Assembly: GCA_030770425.1 (NCBI GenBank)
Contig: JASJFT010000167.1
Location: forward strand, 1-64,000
Origin: Darksidea phi
Lineage: Eukaryota > Ascomycota > Dothideomycetes > Pleosporales > Lentitheciaceae
Reading direction: 5' to 3'
Length of the DNA stretch: 64,000 bases
Position 1 is the stretch's first letter. Each line of letters begins with the position of its first letter. The notes under the pieces are model-generated. The model made no database searches, had not been told where the DNA came from, and worked only from the letters and a program-made list of their open reading frames with translations. Both the position numbers and the translations under genes were made by a program. Positions 12,262 through 25,315 of the stretch are shown piece after piece.

Positions 12262-13007
12262 ATGCTCAAGCAACTCTCATCCCTAGCTCTCCTCCCCGCG
12301 CTCGCATTGGGAGCGGACGACCCTAACAATGGGTAAGCCTTGCGCGTGACAGGTAGCCGCGTCGCAAACACTTGCTAATCCGCTGCAGCAACCGAAACAT
12401 GACCGTCGCCTTCTTCAGTGACGCCGACTCCACATCATGCGACAGCGCAGATACCTCCAAAGGCCTTGCCCTCACCACCTCCACCATCCCCGCCTCATTC
12501 ACCTGCTTCAACGTCTCCGACATCTTCTCGCAACCCAACACGACGGGATCCCAAAACGGTAGCACGCCCTTCTCCAATCCGGACCAACTAGACCATCCCA
12601 ACCGCGTCGACTGGCTCGTCAGCCATCCCGACAGGTACGACTCCAACGCGAATTACTCGCGCGTGTGGTACGAGCAGAACAGTGAGATTGGAAAGGTAGA
12701 AGAGGGCGTGGATGCGCGCTGGGTGCTTTATGTCTACCCGTTCGAAGACTGCAAGCAGGTGGGAGGGGACGCATTTGATGAGGATAAGTATCCTTGGTTT
12801 GAGACGAGTTGTCAGACGAAGGAGGGCGGGCAGTGTAGGACAATGCCGAATACCATCAAGAGTTTCGGTTTGAATAGGGCAGAGGATTATAATAAAGGGC
12901 ATGAGGGGTGCGAGACGTGGGCGTATATGGGTGCTGCGGCACGCTTCGAGGGGTCTATAAGATTGGTCAGTATAGCGGTGTGCGCTACGGCGTTTTGGTT
13001 ACTGTAA
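12262..13007 (+). CDS. Secreted, probably GPI-anchored protein of unknown function
   Basis: Two exons (12262-12332 and 12389-13007) give about 229 residues. Exon 1 encodes a clean signal peptide (MLKQLSSLALLPALALGA) and ends at GTAAGC; the acceptor is CTGCAG. The mature part has several N-glycosylation sequons (NMT, NVS, NGS, NYS) and about eight cysteines. The C-terminus is a hydrophobic stretch (LVSIAVCATAFWLL) ending at the stop, typical of a GPI-attachment signal. I do not recognise a catalytic domain. Location at the cell surface or wall is inferred from the two end signals. Confidence 0.75.
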
Positions 13008-14606
13008 GCAAGGCTACAATACTCTCTTAGCGGTTGAGCGTAAACGCCTATAGTTTAGTAGAGACTCTCTGCAACATTGTACATGTTAAAAGACGCCAGA
13101 CGTGCACTCGCTCACCTATACAATATTCCGCGAATAAAGATAATGCACACTGCTAAGCTGCCCAAGAAGCCTGTCAGCCATCGACTACGCTGCCAGCGCA
13201 CGAATCAGCGCTCCAGTGCATCTCGTTCGCATGTTATTCCCATATATGCCCGGTAAGCCCTACAGCAACCCACCGGGCTTGTGCGCAATGTGGCCTGGCT
13301 GCCCTTTGACTGTGTTTTTGACTAGCCTCGGAAAAGCTTGGACAGCAACGGAACGTCCGTTATTTCTTGGTGTTGGGGTCAAGTTTATAGGAAAAGGTAC
13401 AATGAGATTTGCGACCCGCTTTTAGGAAGGTTCGGCGTGTTACGGAAGAGAAGCGACTCGTAGTCTCTTTCGGTGATCAGCGTGGAGTGTCTCTGCAAAC
13501 AGGGTATTTGTTTTTGTGGAGATGGCAAAGGTTTTGAAACAGCTACCTCCGATGCGGCGGCAGCGCTGCGCCAATCGACATACGAACTAAGCATATCGTA
13601 GAGACACGGCTTTTTTTCCTGACTAGCCGAGGTGTCGACGATCTTCCAAGGCTTTCGCCGGGGTTGGGTATTGTACGCCGCAAGGCCGCAGGCGGGTCGG
13701 GCTGGATGCGTGTTGCGGCTTGTGGTTCCGTACACGGCGGCAATTTGCATCCTCACCGCTTCGCAGCATCTCCAAGCCGCAAGACGGGCGCGCTGCAAAG
13801 CGACAGGGGAAGGAAGTTCGGAAAAATAGGCACAGAGAGCTTTCAGGCGGAACAGGCGGGCACGTCGCAGCGGGGATGCATCTCAGCCGGAAGAATGATG
13901 GCTCGTAGGGGCCTCTGACGCATGGTGTTCAGAAGTCTCGATGCAGGGGGCGCGCACTCCTGAGGTTTCCCGCGCAGCTGTCCACCATGGGCGCACACCG
14001 GTGTCGTAGCTGGCGCGCAGACACGGTCGCGAGCCGCTCTGGAGGGAGATGGCAGCCAGGCAAGGAGCAGCGTACAGGAGGACAATGGACACACGGGGTC
14101 GTCGGGGTCATCGGAGGTGGTCGGGGCGGGCGAATGGCAGTGCAAAGCGAGGTGGGCGCTTGAAGCGCTAGTGTTACAAGATCCGGAAGTTTACCTTATC
14201 GATTGCGCCCCCTGCAGGGGCCTCCACAACGGCCTGGGGCCTCCTATCCATCTCAAACACTGGGCAAGGCTGCTGGGCCGTCTTAGTGGTTCTCCGTTTT
14301 CAAACATTTCCCACTGGCCAAATTTCCTCGGCCAGTAATGCTACCTCCGTACCTGCCCAGCCTGACACTCCCACGCATGGCTCGCTTCTGCCGCACCACC
14401 CATTCCTGGTGTTCATACCCACTTTGGCACCGGGCCCGCCAGACCTCCCAGAGGGTCGCATGAAAGATGTGCTCCCATCCTATAGCCTATGCTTGCTCGC
14501 CATGATCCGCTGTGGCACTGTCAGGGTCTTTGCAACCGTCCACCCCTACCATGTGTCCGTCCGTTTCTACAGTCCGCCACCGGGGGCCCCGCTGGACGAG
14601 CCCATC
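13008..14606. other. Long intergenic region
   Basis: About 1.6 kb of normal to GC-rich DNA with overlapping short frames on both strands, none recognisable. The distal part is likely promoter for the LPMO gene. Confidence 0.4.
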
Positions 14607-14612
14607 TATAAA
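14607..14612 (+). promoter_or_regulatory. TATA box of the LPMO gene
   Basis: TATAAA about 250 bases before the ATG at 14864. The stretch between is pyrimidine-rich (long CT tracts), typical of the leader of a strongly expressed fungal gene. Confidence 0.5.
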
Positions 14613-14863
14613 GGCCTCGTGTCCGCCACCGGTTGTTTCTTTCCCCATCACAGCAGACTACCACAGGCTTTGTTTCGTTTCACATTCTTGTTCATTCTTC
14701 TCTTTTTGCTCTTGCCAGCGGCAGAGTATCCATTCCCTGAGCACCGCACTCCTTTGCTGGTCTTTGCTTTACTCAAACGTCAACACGTCGCTCAGCAGGA
14801 CTAGCGATTTCAGCACCAGACACCCAACTTTACACCGTCCTTTACAACACTCTTTCTACCAAC

Positions 14864-16076
14864 ATGTTCACGCAAACCGCCCTTTTGGCGCTTGCCGCCG
14901 GTGCTTCAGCCCACATCATCATGCAGAGCCCCGTTCCCTTCGCCTGGGAAGACTCCAGCACAAGGCAGGCCCCACTGGAACCCTCCCAGTTTCCTTGCAA
15001 GCAGCCTTCGGGCGCTTATGTGGTTACGGAGATGAACCAGTGGAACGCAGGAGAGACCAAGGGTGTCAAGCTCATTGGTGGGGCTACTCATGGTGAGTTC
15101 AATATAGTCTTACCTCAGGGAGCAAGAGCCAAAGCTAAGACCCTCTACAGGTGGTGGTAGTTGCCAGTTTTCCATCACGACCGACACCAAACCAACCAAG
15201 GACTCTCAATGGAAGGTCATTCACTCCGTCATTGGAGGTTGCCCGGGTGGTTCTCCAGAAAACCAGAACACCTCCAACGACCCTGACGACACCAGCATCC
15301 CCGAGATCGACGTTAAGATGCCGGATGATCTTCCTTCTGGCCAGTACACCTTCGCTTGGTCATGGTTGAACAAAGTAGGCAACCGCGAATTCTATATGAA
15401 CTGTGCGCCGATACAAGTGGGATCCGCCGCAGAGGCATCTACCGCTGCTGCAGATGCCTCCTCGGTGCTTGGATCCCTGCCAGACATGTTTACCATCAAC
15501 CTACCCGCAACTGAATGTGCCAACACCATGTACCAGGACTTCAACTACCCCAACCCTGGTGACTCTGTTGTCAAATCCCCTACCGCACAACCGGGTTCGG
15601 ATACTGTTGGTGGTGGCTGCGCTGCGATGGAGAAAATCGGCGCTGGTAAGGGTTCGATGGGCACTCCTTCTCAGGGCGAATCCCCAACTCAACCTTCTGA
15701 AGCTCCTGCTTCGTCCGCCAAGCCTGCTCCCACAGCCGACGCTCCAACCTCTGCTAAGCCTGCGCCGACGACTGGATCTGGCGGTGTCTTCGCCCCTGGA
15801 GCGTCTTCCGCCCCAGAGGCCCAGCCCACTGCTCAGCCCACCACCGCACCGTCCACTGGCACCGCTCCACCTTCTGGATCCGCCGACTGCACTCCTTGCA
15901 CCAATGACGGCGCTGTGGTCTGCATTGGCACCAACCAGTACGGTCTCTGCAACCGGGGCTGCGCTGTTCCCCAGCCCTTGGCCGCTGGTATGTCTTGTGT
16001 CGACGGTACTCTCGCCGCCGCCGTGAAGCGCCACATCCACTTCCCTCGTGCTCACCTCCGACGCCTGGCTCACTAG
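14864..16076 (+). CDS. AA11-type lytic polysaccharide monooxygenase with C-terminal X278-like module
   Basis: Two exons (14864-15092, 15151-16076) encode 384 residues. A 16-residue signal peptide ends ASA, so the mature protein begins with histidine 17, the first ligand of the copper histidine brace. The second histidine is in GGATHGGGSCQ (H76), a hallmark of AA11 enzymes, which oxidatively cleave chitin. EFYMNCA carries the conserved Tyr/Cys near the end of the catalytic domain. A Ser/Pro/Ala/Thr-rich linker follows (about residues 240-320). A small Cys-rich module comes last (CTPCTNDGAVVCIG, YGLCNRG, MSCVDG), resembling the X278 chitin-associated module. The 58-nt intron is GTGAGT...TACAG and splits the H76 loop. 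Oxidising activity is inferred from the family. Confidence 0.85.
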
Positions 16077-17054
16077 GGCACTTTAAGTCCGATACTGTAC
16101 TGTCTAAACGTCCATTCATGGGACCGCGGTCACGAACGCATTGTTTGGAGTTGGGTTGGGGTGGTATATAGGGCGCGACTATACCCCGAGGACTTGTTTT
16201 GGTTCATATGATAGCATTTCCTTCTTTCTTTCGCACATCCCACTTCCTGACTGGGATTTTGGGGTGCTTGTGCCTCTTTGTTGACTGTACCTTCTTGTTG
16301 TCTTCTTTTACTTTCGTTCATGCTGAGCCTGTGGCTTTAGTATGCCCTGTTATCATAGCCTTGTGGGAAGTCTCGCTGCAGCGAGCACAGCATAGCATCT
16401 CACGCATAGCATCGCAAACTGTCTCTGTTTACGCTACCTATTTGGGCTATCGTCTTCCATTTTGCATACGTGATAGGAATGTGACACGTGATCTGCTTCA
16501 CGCCGCGACTAGCATTTGAATTCAGTCGAAGCCTAATTACCGAAAGTCGCCTATGCAGGCGTACTTACTCAGCCATGGAATTATGAATGACAGACCCGAC
16601 GTCAACTGTACATATGCACATGCAGTTACCCGTATGGGGCACACGTGACAAGATAGAACATTGAAGTGGTCAACAGATGCATACATATGCGGAGAATATT
16701 TCGGATAGCTTGAGAAAAATGTTAATTGTTGCGCTGCTTCTCTATTGGGCTACGGCATGCCAAGCCAAATAATCCCCTCCAGCTCGACGCCTATTTCCTC
16801 AGCCCTACCGCTCGACAGCCAGCACCACGGTACCGCACGCGACGACAGCACACCCAGCTCTCTTCTCTCGTCCCGCCAACTATATGCGATCGAATATTAA
16901 TCAGCCCTATCCTCAAAGCGTGTAGGAGCCTCGGCGCCCGTTTCAACCGCGCGCCACCCAAGGGTCATTGCTCTACCCTCCCCGCTCGCCCCTCGTTGCC
17001 TCCCGACCACCTCACCTACGCCGCACCCGCACTTTCTCTACAGTGTTCGCCAAT
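16077..17054. other. Intergenic region
   Basis: Nearly 1 kb holding the LPMO 3' region and the calcineurin promoter and leader. No other gene recognised. Confidence 0.5.
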
Positions 17055-19093
17055 ATGGAGAACAACCAGCAGAACTTTGACCAGTCCAAATACCTCGACA
17101 ATGCCATCCGCGCCGTCAAGGAAAAGAAGCCCCTCCCCGAGATCGACTTCACGCTGCACACCATGGAAGATAACACCCAAGTGAGCACGCTGGAGCGAGT
17201 CTGCAAGGGTGCGTACTCGAACCTCTCCGCGCTCGTCTTTTGAGCTGTTGTCGCAATCACGACGGCAACTTCTACCGTGAAATTGAGCTAACCCGCCGTG
17301 ATTGTCAGACGTCCAGGCACCCGCCTTCCACCCGCCCAGCCAGGACCAATTTTTGTCGCCGCAAGATCGGACGAAGCCCAATCTTCAATTCCTCAAGCAG
17401 CATTTCTGCCGCGAGGGCCGCTTGACCGAAGACCAGGCGTTGTGGATCATAAAAAAGGGCACCGAGATCCTAAAGGCAGAGCCCAACCTGCTGGAGATGG
17501 ACGCGCCCATAACCGTGTGTGGCGATGTCCACGGCCAGTACTACGATCTCATGAAGCTGTTCGAAGTGGGTGGCGATCCAGCTGAGACGCGCTACTTGTT
17601 CCTGGGGGACTACGTCGATCGTGGTTATTTCAGCATTGAGGTCAGATCCTTGTGGCGAATCACGGTGACAAGTGCTGACGTTGGTAGTGTGTCTTGTATC
17701 TGTGGTCGTTGAAGATCTGGTATCCCAACACGCTCTGGCTGCTTCGAGGAAACCACGAGTGCCGGCATCTGACCGACTACTTCACCTTTAAGCTAGAGTG
17801 CAAGCACAAGTATTCGGAGGCCGTTTATGAGGCTTGCATGGACTCCTTCTGCTCACTACCGCTGGCGGCCGTCATGAACAAGCAATTTCTGTGCATACAC
17901 GGAGGATTGAGTCCCGAGCTCCACACGCTGGAAGATCTGAAGAGCGTGAGTCGCGGCCTGGTAGTATTAGGACGTTGGTTGCAGCCACTGATACGTGTTA
18001 GATCGACCGTTTCCGGGAGCCACCCACGCATGGTCTGATGTGCGACATTCTCTGGGCCGACCCGCTCGAGGAGTTCGGACAGGAGAAGACGAACGACTTC
18101 TTCGTGCACAACCACGTTCGCGGATGCTCGTATTTCTTCTCCTATCCGGCAGCGTGCGCCTTTCTTGAGAAAAACAATCTACTCTCAATCATTCGGGCGC
18201 ATGAAGCTCAGGATGCCGGTTACCGCATGTACAGGAAGACAAGGACGACTGGTTTCCCAAGTGTCATGACCATCTTCAGCGCACCCAACTACCTCGATGT
18301 CTACAACAACAAGGCGGCGGTTTTGAAGTATGAAAACAATGTTATGAACATCCGACAATTCAGTAGGTTTTCTACTGCCACTTACAAGCATTCGCTAAAA
18401 GAAAATAGACTGCACGCCGCACCCCTACTGGCTGCCCAACTTCATGGATGTGTTCACGTGGTCGCTTCCGTTCGTGGGCGAGAAGAGTATGTCCTTCAAA
18501 TAATGACTGTTTGGTGCGTCTTCTAACCATTGTAGTCACCGATATGCTCATTGCTATCTTAAACACGTGCTCCAAAGAGGAGCTTGGAGACGAGACGCCT
18601 AGCTCCTTGGCTTCTGGTCCTTCATCGCCGCCCCTCTCTCTGAACATGGACCCGGAATCGACCGAGTTCAAGCGGCGAGCGATCAAGAACAAGATTCTGG
18701 CTATTGGCAGACTCTCCCGCGTATTCCAGGTGCTGCGCGAAGAGTCCGAGCGGGTTACTGAACTGAAGACAGCGTCCGGCGGCCGGCTCCCAGCGGGAAC
18801 TCTTATGCTCGGCGCCGAAGGCATCAAACAAGCCATACACAACTTCGAAGACGCTCGAAAAGTGGACCTCCAGAACGAACGACTGCCGCCCAGCCACGAA
18901 GAAGTACGAAAGTCTCAAGAAGCGAGCCACTCTCAGGCTCTCGAAAAGGCTAGCAAGGAAGCGGAGAATGACACAGCCCTCAATCAAGTCGCCCGAAGAA
19001 TTAGCATGTGAGTCTCAGCGCAACCATATCTATTGGCTCGTGATACTGACATCTCACAGGTCTTCCGGATCTGGGCGCAGCAGGAAAAGCTAG
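17055..19093 (+). CDS. cnaA: Calcineurin catalytic subunit A (PP2B)
   Basis: Seven exons (17055-17208, 17309-17640, 17688-17945, 18002-18362, 18409-18486, 18536-19007, 19060-19093) encode about 562 residues of the Ca2+/calmodulin-dependent Ser/Thr phosphatase that signals through Crz1-type factors. Metal-binding motifs are GDVHGQ (123), GDYVDRG (151) and GNHE (183), followed by [11 protein letters not shown]. The calcineurin B-binding helix region ([17 protein letters not shown]), the calmodulin-binding stretch (about [16 protein letters not shown]) and an autoinhibitory C-terminal region are all present, so the protein is full length. All six introns are GT-AG, five of them 46-56 nt and the first 100 nt. 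The last exon adds only a short basic tail ([10 protein letters not shown]). Confidence 0.97.
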
Positions 19094-19460
19094 TAGAGTC
19101 TAGGTTATAACGGCACAGGATGATAAATAGCGGCTGACTCTTGTTATCTTCTTTGGCTGGACATCGTCAGCGTGTGAATAGCCGCATGAGCGTATTGTAG
19201 CCGGGGTTGGGCCTAGAGGTCATGTCCTACGATGAAATGAAAGCCGGAGAGTAATTTGCTGGTTAGGTCCATATAAGGCATTGTGGATGCTAGCGTACAT
19301 GAAACCAATACATGAACTCAGAACGACCGTTTCCTACAACCAGCATGTATGCTTCCATCGCGGAGCAATTGATTACATGTGACGTTCGGACTAAGTGTTT
19401 TTCCGAAGCAGGTTGACCCCATCATCAACATTCAACGACAACGACTCAGTTTCCAGCCCG
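19094..19460. other. Intergenic region
   Basis: 3' region of calcineurin and promoter of the next gene. A frame open from GTG at 19395 runs into the next gene, but GTG is not a plausible fungal start. Confidence 0.5.
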
Positions 19461-21427
19461 ATGCCTCCATGGGTGGCCCCTGTGCCGCGATCGACGAGTC
19501 TTTGCAGTAGGAGAGCAATTGATCAATTCGCAAGCTCCTTCCGCTGTCGCCATGCGCAAAATACTTGTTGTGCGCGCCTACGCTTCCGCGCCGCGTCGAC
19601 GCACGTCTCCCCAACCGCCATAAACTACCGCCCGAACATTCCGCCCAAGAACAAAGAGTTGTACAATGCACTCTCAGAACTGAGTGGAAAGGCGGAGCCA
19701 TATTTAAATATTAGTAGGCTGCAGTTGGCACTGCGGGGGCTGACGGTCGAGAATGCAGTCACGAGGGTGGCGGTGCTGGGATTGAGCAGTCAGGCTGGTG
19801 CAAGGAGGTTAGCAAGGGCGTTGCTTGCAGATCCGTTGACGAGAGAGGAGGGGTGGGAGGGGGAGTTGGAGATGGACGGGGACGAGGGAGCGGTGCTGCT
19901 AAGGTATGGAAGTGTTATGCCTCGAAGGATACAGACGTAGCTAACATGTGGCATAGGTTCGCAGACGAAAAGGATGCGCATTCCCCGAGCCCTCTCTACA
20001 AAATCCTTTCCGTGCCGTCGCGAACACTGGCGACGCATAATCTGGAGATTCTGGTATCGACGCTAAATGTTAATGTCGCAAAGACGGTGAGTTCGTCAGC
20101 GGATAGCTCGATGGACGCGGTGCTGGTGCCGAAACTGCAGGCTACGTCTGCGAGGGGACTGCCGGTGCCTTATCCGGTACATAAGACGCTTATACTAGGC
20201 GAAGGACTCGACAGCGCTATTGCATATGGAAGATTCACAGCAGACACCAAAGACCCTACGGATATGGTTAAAGTGGCTATTGACCTTCCCCCGCCAGCAA
20301 AAGAGGTGGAGTCCAACGATGACACTGTGGCTACACTGGTAAATGTTGATACTGGAATGGAAGCACTGAACGCTCTCCGCACATCAGCCCAAAATGCTAC
20401 CTTCTACGAACGCAGCTGGTTCGCCTCCAACCTCCCAACGCTTTCAAATTGGCTCACGCAGAACCTCCAATCTACCAGACCCAATGCATCCATCAAACCC
20501 GCCCATGCATCCTTCATAACCTCCGTCCTGGATGACATCGAAGCGAACATCACCCGCGAAGACGCACGGCAGCTCGCGCTTCTCACCTCTACCATCGCTG
20601 TTTCCGCCGACCAGCTCCCAGCTGAGATGACCGGTTATACCGAAGCCTGGGCGGAGAGAGGACACGAGGAGTTAAGGGACAGTTTGGATGAAGTGTTTAT
20701 AAGTAAGAGCTGGAGGCGGCTGGCATGGTGGAAACTCTTCTGGCGGGTCGACGACGTAGGCATGGTGTTGGAGGAGGTACTTGAGAGGAAATGGCTCGTC
20801 AGCGCCGAAAAGGACGCTGTGTTTCTCGCGGGACGGATGAAGCAAGCAGGCTTTCCGGAGGTTACACCACAAATTTCTGTCACCGACACAGTGGATGAGC
20901 AGCTTGGAGCAACAGAGCAGCAAGACCCTATGCGCTCTTCCCTTGCACCCATGAATGCGCATACAGACCTCTCAACCGAGATAAAGCAGCAAATCCCCTG
21001 GTTCGCCCTCCTGTCGATAACCCGAAAACAACTCCTACTCGAAAGTCTTCCTCCGCTACACGCCCTCGCCCAACGTCTCATCCTTACTACGTTATCTACT
21101 ACTTCGCTTTCCTCGGCTTTGTCAGCTCTACTGTACATCTCAGTAGAGTCTTTCAGCATATTCGAAGCCGGCGCTGTTGCAGCGCTTGGTGTCGTCTTCT
21201 CCTTACGCCGAATGCAAAAGGTGTGGGAAGGAGCGCGTGAGGGGTGGATGGCGAGGGTTAGGGAAGAGGGGAGACAGGCGCTCAAGCGGACGGAACGAGA
21301 GGTGATACTTATCATTCAGAGTAGAGTTGGGGGCCAGGTGTTGGACAAAGGGACCCAAGAGAGGAAAGAAGCAAGGGAGGCTGTTGGCAGGGCTAGAGAG
21401 GCGTTGGAGAGGATGGATGGGCGATAA
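19461..21427 (+). CDS. Mmc1-like mitochondrial inner-membrane protein
   Basis: Two exons (19461-19903, 19957-21427) encode about 637 residues. The start is the first in-frame ATG. The N-terminus is rich in Arg, Ser and Ala with no acidic residues for about 40 positions (RRAIDQFASSFRCR), a mitochondrial presequence. Near the C-terminus two hydrophobic segments (LILTTLSTTSLSSALSALLY and FEAGAVAALGVVFSL) are followed by a basic, coiled-coil-prone tail (EGARE, REEGRQALKR). This layout resembles the fungal Mmc1 family, described as a dynamin-like pseudoenzyme of the inner membrane that works with MICOS on cristae. A P-loop is not evident. The family assignment is from memory of its layout and is moderate; the mitochondrial location is firmer. 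Confidence 0.65.
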
Positions 21428-21867
21428 AGCTTGTGTGTATGATATTGGTGTATGTCCAAAGCATGTGTATGATAGGTAAGTATGGTGTAGTGCTCAGCTG
21501 TAGAGAGTTATAGCTAGATGACACTGTGTTAGCCCTCCGCTTTCCCCCCGAAGTTGGTCGATGATGTGCGAAAAAGGTTGCTTTCAAAAGCTAAAATAGG
21601 CCCAAGTTCCTATTACACTCGTCTTCTTAATCTTCGCATATCTTCGCATCTCCCCTTCCCCGCTTCTCTCCTAATAAGCCATATTATCCAGCCAAGATAG
21701 TGCTGATGCGCCACTTATTTGTGTTGCGTGTGTTATTTTGTTCATTTACTGATTGCGCTAGATTGGGGGCACACTCTAGTCTTTCCAATTGGCGTTTCTA
21801 GCCCTAGTGTCGGAAGGCGCCGACTTCCATCCTCCTATATCACGGTCAGCGGGCCCAACGCAGGGAG
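21428..21867. other. Convergent intergenic region
   Basis: 3' regions of the Mmc1-like gene (+) and the reductase gene (-). No gene recognised. Confidence 0.6.
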
Positions 21868-22969
21868 TTAGACGTTGCCGACGTACCACCACAGCTTGAA
21901 GTTTACAGTGCTGATGTCTACGCCGAGGTCTCGGAGAGCGCTAGTGTCGAGATGGCAGTCGTAGGGTCTTTGCACGCCGCGTTTTAGATCATCATCTGGC
22001 TTGGACGGTTCCATGCCATCAAGTGGCAGTCCCATTATCTCAGCAAAGGTCTGGCATATTTGCCACTTGGTCATCTGGTCTTCGGAGCTGAAATGTAGGA
22101 TCGTGGGAAGCTCGCGTGTAGACTCTCGAGGGTCGAGATAGAGTTTCGAGAGATCGCGGCATACACGTGCGACGTCCGAAGTGTTTGTTGGATAACGGAG
22201 CGCGTAGTCGTCGACTTTTATCTTTGCGGCGTCTGGGGCGAGGTTTTGGGATGTCCAGAGCTGGGACATGAGCACGTTAACGGCACTTTCATGCGGTTCA
22301 TCACATTTCCCATATAGGACGGGGACCCTCAAGACCACGACCTTATTCTTAGCTCCTGTTCTGCTGGCGACTTCCAGCACGGCTTTTTCGCCGTCGAGCT
22401 TGGTTTGGCCGTAGGCATTTGGCGGGTTGGTGGGGGAGGTTGGGAGGTACGGTGCTTCACCTGGTTGGCCGGAGAAAACGTAGTCGGTGGATATGTAGAT
22501 GAGAAAGGTGGCACGGGATACTGCTGCCTCGGCTAGGGCACGGCTGGCGGAAACGTTAAGGGCTTTGGCGGCTGTGGGATTGGCGGAACAGGAATCCGGG
22601 AAACGGTTTGCCGCGCCTGGGGCTGGTTGGTTGAAGGTCTGGTTCGAAAGGGGATTGCTTACAGTGGATCACGGCATCTGGTCTATGAGATGGTCAACAA
22701 GATCAAATTGAGGGTTTGGCAGTCTTACTTTACTTGATCAAGAACACGCTCTATTTCCCCGGCGTCGAGGAGGTCGAGTCTGATGACTTCGGGTGGGCTT
22801 GGGCGGGTTAGGCCTGTGCCGATAGCTACCCACCCATCTATTTCAAAGGCTCGCCGTACTTCTCTTCCGAGTAGACCGCTTGCTATGGATGAATGTTAGT
22901 TCTGCGAAGGAGCGATGATGGTCTGGGCCAAATGCAAATACCGCCAGTGACCAGCACTGTTCTTGTCAT
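21868..22969 (-). CDS. NAD(P)-dependent RmlD/MAT2B-like reductase
   Basis: Four exons on the minus strand (22969-22942, 22882-22729, 22682-22663, 22616-21868) encode about 316 residues of the extended SDR fold. Splicing rebuilds the nucleotide-binding motif as VLVTGASGLLGREV; the first intron splits the glycine-rich loop. The third exon is only 20 nt. Later landmarks are HCAANRFPD, the STDYVFSG segment and the catalytic YGQTK (YxxxK). The sequence resembles the eukaryotic regulatory beta subunit of methionine adenosyltransferase and bacterial dTDP-4-dehydrorhamnose reductase. In fungi this group is of uncertain role. All introns are GT-AG, 46-59 nt. No targeting signal. Confidence 0.85.
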
Positions 22970-23203
22970 GCTGATCGCTGTTTTGTGAGCTGAGCTTAGA
23001 CTACTCAATCCGGGGCTCAATGCAGGTACGCCGTTCAATTCAATCGCGTAATCCTAGATGCTCTCGAGCTTGAACGAGGTGGAGTGATAGTGGCGGAGGG
23101 CCAATCAGCAAGCGCCTGGCCCGTGCGCTCTCACGAGATAGATCCCTGCCATATGTTTTGGGCAGAACCTCTCTAACATTGAGTTCAGTACCGTTACAAC
23201 ACC

Positions 23204-24164
<961 letters not shown>

Positions 24165-24514
24165 GGTGGCGCGCTATCCATCTCGCGTTACCAGACACTA
24201 ACTCGGCATTTGTGGCGTTAGGCACGGCGAGGTCTTCTATGATGCTATTTCTGAATCGTGGAAACGGAAACGGGGGGCTTAGGTGCGGCGTTTGGACGTC
24301 TCCTGGCAGACATTGCTGTTACATAGTCGCTTCAATCACTTCCATTTTGATCACCGTGTTTACATTCGTCAGACCCCGCTAGGCCCAAGCTCCGAGGCAA
24401 CTGAGCTCCATCTCCGCCCCGCCGTCCACCACATCGTTCCCATCTTCCATCTCCCACAATGTGAACACCACGGTTTTGCCCAAATACCTCACAATCGCAA
24501 ACGGAAAATTCGCC
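24165..24514. other. Intergenic region
   Basis: 350 bases between two same-strand genes, probably the promoter and leader of the kinase gene. The frame open from GTG at 24461 was not used as a start. Confidence 0.5.
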
Positions 24515-25315
24515 ATGCTCCTCCTCGGCCTCACAGGTTCCATCGCAACCGGCAAATCCACCGTATCCTCGCTCCTCTCGCGCCCGCCCTACTCGCTCCC
24601 CGTCATCGACGCCGACCTCATTGCGCGCCAGGTGGTCGAACCCGGGACGGCGGGCTACAATGCGATAGTAAAACACTTTCTGGCCACCACGCCTGATCTG
24701 CTCCTCCCCGATGCCACACCCAAAGGCCGCCCACTCAACCGCCCCGCGCTCGGCCGCCGCGTCTTCGGTTCCGGCGAACAGCCCGAGCGCGATCGCAAGG
24801 TACTGAACGGCATTGTGCATCCTGCCGTCAGGAGGGAGATGTACAAACAAATGGTCTGGGCATATCTCAAGGGCAGTTGGGCTGTTGTGTTAGATGTGCC
24901 GTTGCTGTTCGAGAGCGGGTGGGAACGCTACTGTGGCACCATCATCGTTGTCGGCGTCACGGACCCCAAGATCCAAATGCAGAGACTACAGGCCCGCGAT
25001 CCCCATCTGAGCGACGAGGATGCGCGCAACCGAGTCATCAGCCAGGGCGATGTGCGGGAAAAGGCGGAGAGGTGCTTGAGGAGGGGGGAGGGCTGGGGTG
25101 TCGTGGTGTGGAACGATGGGGGGAGGGAGGAGCTTGAGAAGGAGATTGGCAGGGTCATGGGAGAGGTCAGGAGGGCGAGCCCCTGGTGGTGGAGTGCGAT
25201 GCTATGGATGCTTCCGCCGGTGGCGGTTGCTGCTGCCGCGCTGAGTTGGTGGAGGATGAGAAAGGTGCAATTGGCTTGGGCGGAAGAGAAGCGGAAGGAG
25301 AAGGCGAAGCTGTAA
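24515..25315 (+). CDS. Dephospho-CoA kinase with C-terminal membrane anchor
   Basis: A single-exon gene of 266 residues catalysing the last step of coenzyme A synthesis, ATP-dependent phosphorylation of dephospho-CoA at the 3' hydroxyl. The P-loop GSIATGKS is at residues 8-15, followed by VIDADLIARQVVEPG and the LDVPLLFESG motif that binds the acceptor. QRLQARDPHLSDEDARNR is the lid. The ATG at 24515 places the P-loop at the usual distance from the start. Beyond the kinase fold the C-terminus has one hydrophobic helix (MLWMLPPVAVAAAALSWW) and a Lys/Glu-rich tail, so the enzyme is probably tail-anchored to an organelle membrane. Confidence 0.93.
   Translation: MLLLGLTGSIATGKSTVSSLLSRPPYSLPVIDADLIARQVVEPGTAGYNAIVKHFLATTPDLLLPDATPKGRPLNRPALGRRVFGSGEQPERDRKVLNGIVHPAVRREMYKQMVWAYLKGSWAVVLDVPLLFESGWERYCGTIIVVGVTDPKIQMQRLQARDPHLSDEDARNRVISQGDVREKAERCLRRGEGWGVVVWNDGGREELEKEIGRVMGEVRRASPWWWSAMLWMLPPVAVAAAALSWWRMRKVQLAWAEEKRKEKAKL

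Noticed and set aside
14286..14804. A 172-codon frame upstream of the LPMO gene
   Set aside because: No family likeness; it covers the TATA box and pyrimidine-rich leader of the LPMO gene.
15403..16026. Long alternative frames on both strands over the LPMO linker
   Set aside because: They are produced by the low-complexity Ser/Pro/Ala linker code; the LPMO frame has domain support.
22641..22656. GGTTCGAAAGG as a tRNA B-box
   Set aside because: It lies in an intron of the reductase gene and there is no A-box or cloverleaf around it. Similar GGTTCGAA words at 4625 and 50613 also lack a tRNA context.
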